DNA of 64,000 nucleotides from Physcomitrium patens (Eukaryota; Streptophyta; Bryopsida; Funariales; Funariaceae), in the NCBI RefSeq assembly GCF_000002425.4, contig NC_037254.1:5301084-5365083 (forward strand). The letters run 5' to 3'. A program made the translations under genes and the position numbers. Shown here in pieces: positions 58,517 through 64,000 of this stretch. A model generated the notes under the pieces. It searched no databases and was not told the DNA's origin. It worked only from the letters and a program-made list of their open reading frames with translations. How positions within the stretch are numbered: the stretch's first letter is position 1; the number at the start of each line of letters is the position of its first letter.

Positions 58517-59160
58517 AGCAAAAAGACGGAAGGAATGCTCCGGAAGCGTATACCGTCGTGGAAGGTGCGTACAAGAAATGTATACAAATGCGATGGGCAG
58601 CATGAAGGGAAAAAAAGGGAAGGCAAGCCACCATCTCCGACAAAAAAACGGACCTGGTGCGAAGAGTGAAGAACTCGAGGCGCTGGAATCGAAATCGGAA
58701 GGCGAGAAGCCAAAGGGGTTGCAAGGCGGGGAGGGGGTGAGCCACGCGGTTAGGAAGAAGGCTCGATGGGGCCGGTCCTTCACCACGCCCCGGTACTGCG
58801 AAGGATCCCCAACAAACTGGGGCAGTCCTCACCTATCTCGCTCTCTCCCCTGCAGGATCGACGCCGAGTGCTGCTGCTCTACAAAATTCACGCGCTCGAG
58901 GAATTCGAAAGGGGCTTGGAATGAATGAATGAATCATCATCCTGGCTCCACCTCGGCAGCCCCGCTGCATTCATTCCGTCCCATAATGTGCTCCCTCCCT
59001 CTCTCTCTTCCCCAGTCTTTTCCGTTCGTCGTCGGCTGAGTGGAGCCGTTGCCTCGGTCCATTGTGAAGCGTAATATGCCTGTCCCGTTGAGGTGCCCAT
59101 TGCCGTGCGTGTCACGGAGAAATCTGACAATACGACAACGTGTCGGAACAGTCTTGCGTG

Positions 59161-60334
59161 CATTTCTTGCTTATTTCTTCTTATATATGTGTGAATATCA
59201 ATATATATATATATATATATATATTTCTTTTGATATTGTATTTCCATTAGGAAATTTCATATTGATTTCAAAAATTCCTAGATTGTTATTTAGAGATAGT
59301 ACTGATTGACTATTAGCACGTGAAGTTTTTTTTAGCACATGTTGCAAGGCTAAAAACTATAATATACAACTTTTGTTGTAGTTGAGGAAGTTTAATCTCT
59401 TTTTGTATTCAATAATTAATATGGTAACTTGATGTTTTAAAATTTAATAAACAGAAGTAGAATCCTTTTATAAGTCAAAGAGTATGGATATTATTATTTT
59501 TAAATGAAGGTAATTACATCAATTTTTTTTATTAAAATATAAAATTTTAATTTTTAAAAATTAGTTTGGCATAAGGCATTTTTAAAATTTTATACTTCTT
59601 TTTTTAAGCTAGTTATTAATACTTGTAAAAGTAAGATCTCTTTGATTATGATAATTAAAAGGTTAATACATACAAAGAAGATGCAAAATCATTCCTTTAA
59701 TTATCTTGTTTTTCAAATTAGAGGAAAAGGAGATTTAGCTTTACAACTCATTTTCTTCCATGTTTCTACCTCAAGAAAGAGTTCATTATTTTTTTTAGGT
59801 TGGTTGAGAAGGGAGGTATTTATTCTTATACTATATTCTTTTTCAACCAGGTTTTTCTTCTTCTTATGGTTATAGCACCAATAATGTTTTATGTATGCCA
59901 ATCTTTATTTCATCTAGGAAGTTTACCACATAGGTTATATACCTTTCAAATTATGATCTTCTTACAATCACGTACTGCCATCAAGACTTCATGACATTAG
60001 TTGGTCTCAATCATTGAGTTTAATTTTTCATCTATTTACTCGAAGAGAGTTAAAGGAAGAGTTGCTCTTGCCCTCTCTAAAGCCATAAGTTGTGGTGGTG
60101 GGCAATCAACTTCCTTATTACTACTTTCTTTTACTATTGTTTCAATTCAATTTTTTACTATTATTTTTTCTTATTTTTTTAGAATTTTTCTGCCAAGCTT
60201 GATGATAGATTATTGGATGGATATTGTAACCTCTTTACAATTACAAAAGAAAAGGTATATATCTCCATTTTTTTTATAATAAGTCACATAAGACTTTATC
60301 ATCCATTATTGATAGTACAATAATAATACAACTA

Positions 60335-60373
<39 letters not shown>

Positions 60374-60397
60374 TATAATTCCATGAAGCTCTTAATT

Positions 60398-60436
<39 letters not shown>

Positions 60437-60440
60437 AAAG
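59161..60440. other. AT-rich repeat debris
   Basis: (AT)n runs at 59200-59224, 60337-60371 and 60402-60433. No recognisable coding domain. Probably the remains of a transposon preceding the LTR relic at 60447. Confidence 0.4.
60337..60433. repeat. Paired (AT)n microsatellites
   Basis: Two AT runs (60337-60371 and 60402-60433) separated by 30 bases. The LTR relic begins directly after. Confidence 0.95.
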
Positions 60441-60446
60441 ATAAGA

Positions 60447-60720
60447 TTTTTATTACTCTTTTTAATTTCTTTCTTATTTCTACTCTACTTTCAAGAATTT
60501 CTAATTTTTTAGTGTATGGAAATATTTTATTTAGTTTCTTCTTGAATATACATATTTACTTGGCTTCTTTTTATTATTTCTATTCAAGAAACAAATTATT
60601 TGGTTATATTTACTTTTCAATTTTTTATCTTTTATAGGTTGATATGAATATACTTATAATATCAAATGTTTGTCTTTTCTTAAGAAGAGCAAATTATCCC
60701 TTTTCTTGACATGAATTAGC
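60447..60720 (+). mobile_element. Chromovirus LTR (R/U5) and leader relic
   Basis: Matches copy C stepwise: TTTCAAGAATTTCTAATTTT (cf. TTTCAAGGGTCTCTAGTTTT), GAATATACATATTT, GTTGATATGAATATACTTAT, then AATATCAAATGTTTGTCTTT (cf. AATATCAGAGCTTTGTCTTT, the PBS region) and GAGCAAATTATCCCTTTTCT. The LTR 5' part has been lost at the AT repeats. Confidence 0.7.
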
Positions 60721-61080
60721 CTTGAGTGTGGTTTTATCATAAATGAGAATTGATTATGAACTTCATCATGTAGATTTTTATATAAGAAAATTTTCAACAC
60801 TCAAAATCAATTACAATATCTATAATAAAAACTTCTTCTAATTGTGAATTTATTTAAAGAATAGTGCCATTATTTACAAGACACTTGTAGTCAAATGATA
60901 GTTTATACAAATCTTAAGGATTTCAATTACTTTATGTTAATATGTATTTTGAAACATTGCTAAGTTTATTGGAGCATGTTTTTGTCAAGATTTGTATTCA
61001 ATATCACTATTGACTGAAAAACAACAAGGTTTGTCATATTTTCTTTTTAGACATTTTTATCTTGTGCCAAGATGAAGAAA

Positions 61081-61135
61081 TAAGGATCACTCTTTTAAAT
61101 GATCCATATTGTATGATTTGAAAGAGTGATCCTTA
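61081..61135. repeat. Perfect 15-bp inverted repeat (foldback)
   Basis: TAAGGATCACTCTTT (61081-61095) pairs exactly with AAAGAGTGATCCTTA (61121-61135). AAAT/ATTT extend the stem after one interruption, leaving a loop of about 17 nt. It lies 78 bp before copy C. Confidence 0.95.
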
Positions 61136-61544
61136 TTAAATGTCCATAATAATTTTTAGTTGTTTTACAAGACATTGGATAGTATAATTTAGTCATGCCA
61201 TTTCAATGAAAGTGTCACGGACATACATATAATTACCTATATGAATAGATAAAAGTATGTAAAAGTAGATAAAAGTAGGTTAATTGTGTAATATCTTCTA
61301 GAGAAGCTTCTTAGAAGCTCCATAGACGCTGCTTTGACTTTATAGGAGTCTATAGTTGACTTTTAGGCTAGAAACTTGGTCAACAAGTTAGTCATGTGCC
61401 ACACATGTTGGAAGCTTAAAGAACAAGCTAACTACGTGGTCCATCCATAGAAAACTTGCCTTGCAAGCAAAGGCATGTGGCCTAGAAAGTCAACATATAT
61501 TGGAGGTCTTATAGAACATCGCCATGTGGCTTCTAGTTAGATAG

Positions 61545-61552
61545 TATATATA
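61545..61552 (+). promoter_or_regulatory. LTR TATA box
   Basis: TATATATA in AGATAGTATATATAGAGGC. The same element (TATATATACTC or its reverse) is kept in copies A and B. Transcription would begin about 25-30 bp downstream, at or inside the hairpin. Confidence 0.6.
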
Positions 61553-61556
61553 GAGG

Positions 61557-61582
61557 CAAGAGTGAAGCCCTCTTCACTCTTG
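61557..61582 (+). other. TSS-proximal RNA hairpin of the LTR
   Basis: CAAGAGTGAAG (61557-61567), loop CCCT, CTTCACTCTTG (61572-61582): 11 perfect base pairs with a 4-nt loop. The 3' LTR of element B keeps a perfect 10-bp version with loop CCTT, and older copies keep a weakened version. It is positioned at the expected 5' end of the genomic RNA (start of R). Confidence 0.75.
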
Positions 61583-61775
61583 TCAACTCCTTTCTTGCTT
61601 CTAGTCTAGTTTCAAGGGTCTCTAGTTTTCTTGTATTTTGGCAATAGCCATTCCAGTTTCTTTCTTAATATACATATTTCTATTTTGTCCTATTTCTTTT
61701 TTGAGAAAAGTCTCACTTACTCTTTAGCTTTCATCGAGTTCTTGTCCTTGACAGATTGACAAGAGTACACTTACA

Positions 61776-61790
61776 ATATCAGAGCTTTGT
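61776..61790 (+). other. Primer-binding site, initiator-Met-tRNA-like
   Basis: ATATCAGAGCTTTGT follows the LTR end directly and resembles the plant retroelement PBS TGGTATCAGAGC, complementary to initiator tRNA-Met, with the first bases changed. Confidence 0.6.
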
Positions 61791-61965
61791 CTTTTCTTGA
61801 TTAAGAGTGGATTACCCCTTTTTCTTGATAAGACATAAGCGCATTAGAAGTTGCGGATTACCCTCTTTTAAACTGATATTGTTCTTAGTATTTTCTTTGT
61901 TATCAATTCCTCTCTTCTATTTGTTTTGAGCGTTATTAGACATCTTCTCTTTTCTAAGTGCTACT

Positions 61966-62973
61966 ATGGCAGAGCTTGTTGAAATGAAGAGTACAATGGC
62001 ACAGATGCAAGAACAATTGAGGGAGTTAATGCTTGCGATGCATCAACTCAATTTACCACCACAAGGAGCAACAAGAATGGTAGGAAGTGAAGATATAGAG
62101 ATGATTGGGGCTGCTCCAACATCTGCACCAAACCATGTCCCTTCTCCCAGAATGGAACACCCTTCGAGTGTTAGAGAACCGAGAGTTGCCTTGCCCGAGA
62201 AGTTTGATGGTACTAGATCCAAGTTTCGAGGATTCATCAATCAGGTCCAACTAGTGATTGAACTTCAACCCCAGAGCTATCCAACTCCAGGGCCACAAGT
62301 TAGATTCATTGGTACACTTCTTTCAGGTTCAGCATTGTCATGGTTTTCATCTTTTCTTGAACGACGAGATCCAATATTGGATAATCTGGAGGCTTTTTTG
62401 GCGGAGTTTCGATCCATGTTTGGAGAACATGATGCAATTCGTGTTGCAACCAACAAGATCCGTATTTTGCGACAAGGCAATCGATCAGTAACATTATATG
62501 CTTCGCAATTTCGACAACTTGCAACTGATATCAAGTGGGATGATGCCGCACTTGTGAGTCAATTTCTCTACGGATTAGAATATGAGGTAAAGAAATTGAT
62601 GCTTAATTTACCTGATCCTCAAACATTGAATCAAGCAATTGACTTTGCTGTGAAGTGCGACAATCGACTTTTTGAATTTTGATCCGAGAGTCGCACAAGT
62701 AGGCCTCAACGTTACTACAATTCAATGGCAACACCGACGTCTCCTCAACACATACCTTCAGAAGTAGAGGATATGCAAATTGATGCGGTACGTTTCAAAC
62801 CTCTTACTAAGCAAGAAAAGTCTCGTCGTTGACAAGAAGGATTGTGCTTATATTGTGGAGAACCTAAGCACACTGCTCAACATTGTCCAAAGAAGCGACG
62901 TAACTACAAAATGAGGAGTACGGCTGTCAAAGAAGACAGTATGTCGGAAAACGAGTACGTCCAGCTACAATAG
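61966..62973 (+). pseudogene. Copy C gag (capsid and nucleocapsid) with two internal TGA stops
   Basis: The open part is 238 codons: an N-terminal coiled helix (VEMKSTMAQMQEQLRELMLA), the retrotransposon gag capsid core (FDGTRSKFRGFINQVQLVIE, then LSGSALSWFSSFLERRDPIL, AEFRSMFGEHDA, RQGNRSVTLYASQFRQLATD), and NQAIDFAVKCDNRLFEF. The same frame continues past TGA at 62680-62682 and TGA at 62830-62832 to the zinc knuckle CLYCGEPKHTAQHCPKK (62845-62895) and ends at TAG 62971-62973. Both TGAs stand where CGA (Arg) is expected from context (FEF-R-SES; SRR-R-QE), i.e. C-to-T at CpG. The capsid packages the RNA and the knuckle binds it. Confidence 0.85.
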
Positions 62974-64000
62974 GGACCGTGCGGCTGGAATCTTGTACAA
63001 CTTCTAATGAAGGTCCTATCCTCTCCTCAGAACCATCTCCTTGTTTTATAATAGATGTGCGTTTAGGACCTAATAATTACAAAGCCTCTGCCTTGATAGA
63101 TTCAGGAGCCTCAGCTTGTTTTTTAGATGAAGAATTTGCTAGATGTCATAGAATATCATTAATACAACAAACTAAACCTGTACACGTAGAAGTCATAGAT
63201 GGTCGTCCGTTGTCTTCTGGAGATGTAACTCACGAAACACTTCCTGTAGATGTAGTAATAAATGGTCATAGTAGTTGCGTAATTTTTAATATAATTAGAT
63301 CTCCCTCTAATCCAATAATTTTAGACTTATCATGGTTAGAAAAATATAATCCTCGAATAGATTGGATTTCTCGTAAACTTGATTTTCCTCGGAGCATTAG
63401 TAACAGTTCTATTAATCAAGTAAAAAACCATGAGTCTAGTATAGTAAAACCCGCACTTATAGGTCCAAAAGCATTTATACACGCAGCAAAAGAAGGATCA
63501 ACTTTTGCTATTTATGCTGCACCTATTTCTGAAAGCGTAAAGACTTCAAGTGGCATTCCAAGTCAATATCAGAAGTATCAAGACGTTTTTGAGAAAAATA
63601 ATGCAGATATTCTTCCTGAGCATCGCCCATACGATTGTTCAATCGATCTCAAGGAAGGAACTCAGCCACCATTTGGACCAATTTACAGTTTATCGCAAGA
63701 TGAGATGGCTGAACTCAAGACATATATTGACGAGAATTTAGCGAAGAATTTCATACGCCATTCAAAATCTCCAGCAGGAGCTCCAATTTTATTCGTAAAG
63801 AAAAAAGATGGATCTTTACGAATGTGTGTTGACTATCGAGGACTCAATAAGATCACAATCAAGAACAGGTATCCATTACCTTTGATATCAGGACTCCTTG
63901 ACCAGTTAAATCAAGCTAAGATCTATACAAAAATAGATCTAAGAGGAGCATATAATCTAGCACGGATCAAAGAAGGAGATGAATGGAAGACTGCGTTTCG
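62904..64000 (+). CDS. Copy C pol (protease and RT), partial at window end
   Basis: Reading frame -1 relative to gag, open from 62904 to the last base. The aspartic protease has [17 protein letters not shown] (D-S-G at about 63098-63106) and [17 protein letters not shown]. The spacer has [20 protein letters not shown], and RT begins with [15 protein letters not shown], then [40 protein letters not shown] and [20 protein letters not shown] with the first catalytic Asp (KIDLRGAYN). YxDD, RNase H, integrase and chromodomain should follow outside the window, as in elements A and B. It overlaps gag by 70 nt, so expression would need a -1 frameshift. No initiator ATG is obvious. Confidence 0.9.

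Larger units (their letters stand above)
57985..59160. other. SNARE gene upstream region
   Basis: GC-richer promoter/leader-like sequence with an A32 run at 58483-58514 and a 41-bp tandem duplication. Long frames around 58425-58928 run through the homopolymer and are compositional. Confidence 0.45.
61213..61775 (+). repeat. 5' LTR of copy C, 563 bp
   Basis: Starts TGTCACGGACATACAT and ends GAGTACACTTACA. Homologous to the four other LTRs or fragments of this family in the window. It contains TATATATA at 61545-61552 and the downstream hairpin. Confidence 0.9.
61213..64000 (+). mobile_element. Chromovirus copy C (Tcn1-like Ty3/gypsy), 5' part
   Basis: The youngest-looking copy of the family in the window: 5' LTR 61213-61775, PBS, gag, protease and the first half of RT. 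It continues beyond the window end. Pol is open for about 1.1 kb without a stop, unlike copies A and B. The base immediately before TGTCACGG belongs to GAAAG, the candidate 5-bp target site. The 3' flank is not available. Confidence 0.93.

Noticed and set aside
58408..58928. Frames of 101-167 codons near 58.4-58.9 kb
   Set aside because: All pass through the A32 run, giving poly-Lys or poly-Phe. No motif on either strand.
1..64000. CRISPR arrays, bacterial operons, rRNA genes
   Set aside because: No evenly spaced repeat-spacer units, no ribosomal sequence, and all genes are plant nuclear with spliceosomal introns.

Overview
The window is nuclear DNA of a land plant. It carries four spliced or single-exon plant genes, all on the minus strand, between about 29.7 and 58 kb: a WNK kinase, the DEG7 protease, a family GT92 glycosyltransferase and a SNAP33-type SNARE. 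AT-rich blocks of decayed retrotransposons lie on both sides. The Ty3/gypsy chromovirus that dominates the repeats (gag, protease, RT, RNase H, integrase, chromodomain) resembles the Tcn1-type lineage. Tcn1-type elements are known from fungi, mosses and lycophytes, so a bryophyte, probably a moss, is my best guess. That guess is inference, not proof.

1-29 kb is a retrotransposon graveyard. At 1-5.9 kb there is a very old gypsy element with two recognisable LTRs and a nested solo LTR. At 7.5-9.8 kb there is an unexplained GC-richer non-coding island behind a long purine tract. At 12.6-25.2 kb one chromovirus (A) has been interrupted by a second copy (B) of the same family, with a candidate 5-bp target duplication TAAGG. 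B in turn carries a solo LTR of another family. A ends against a Tc1/mariner transposase 3' end. A chromodomain relic (26.2-26.8 kb), a tRNA-Glu(CUC)-like sequence (27.5 kb) and a broken protein-coding relic (27.9-28.9 kb) follow.

29.7-59 kb is the gene island. Exon models with consistent reading phase and GT/AG borders were worked out by hand for WNK (8 coding exons, 846 aa, plus a likely leader intron), GT92 (2 exons, 488 aa) and SNAP33-like (5 exons, 271 aa). DEG7 is one uninterrupted 1103-codon frame. The four genes do not form a pathway: osmotic/ion signalling kinase, plastid protease, cell-wall glycosyltransferase and membrane-fusion SNARE.

59-64 kb is AT-rich repeat again. It holds an LTR relic, a perfect foldback, and then the youngest chromovirus copy (C). 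C has a 563-bp LTR with TATA box and a TSS-proximal hairpin, a primer-binding site, gag with three in-frame stops, and pol in the -1 frame running off the window end.

I found no convincing new biological system. The best leads are the conserved LTR hairpin, the gag/pol frame arrangement, the intronless DEG7, the tRNA-Glu-like sequence beside an unidentified relic, and the 7.8-9.8 kb island.
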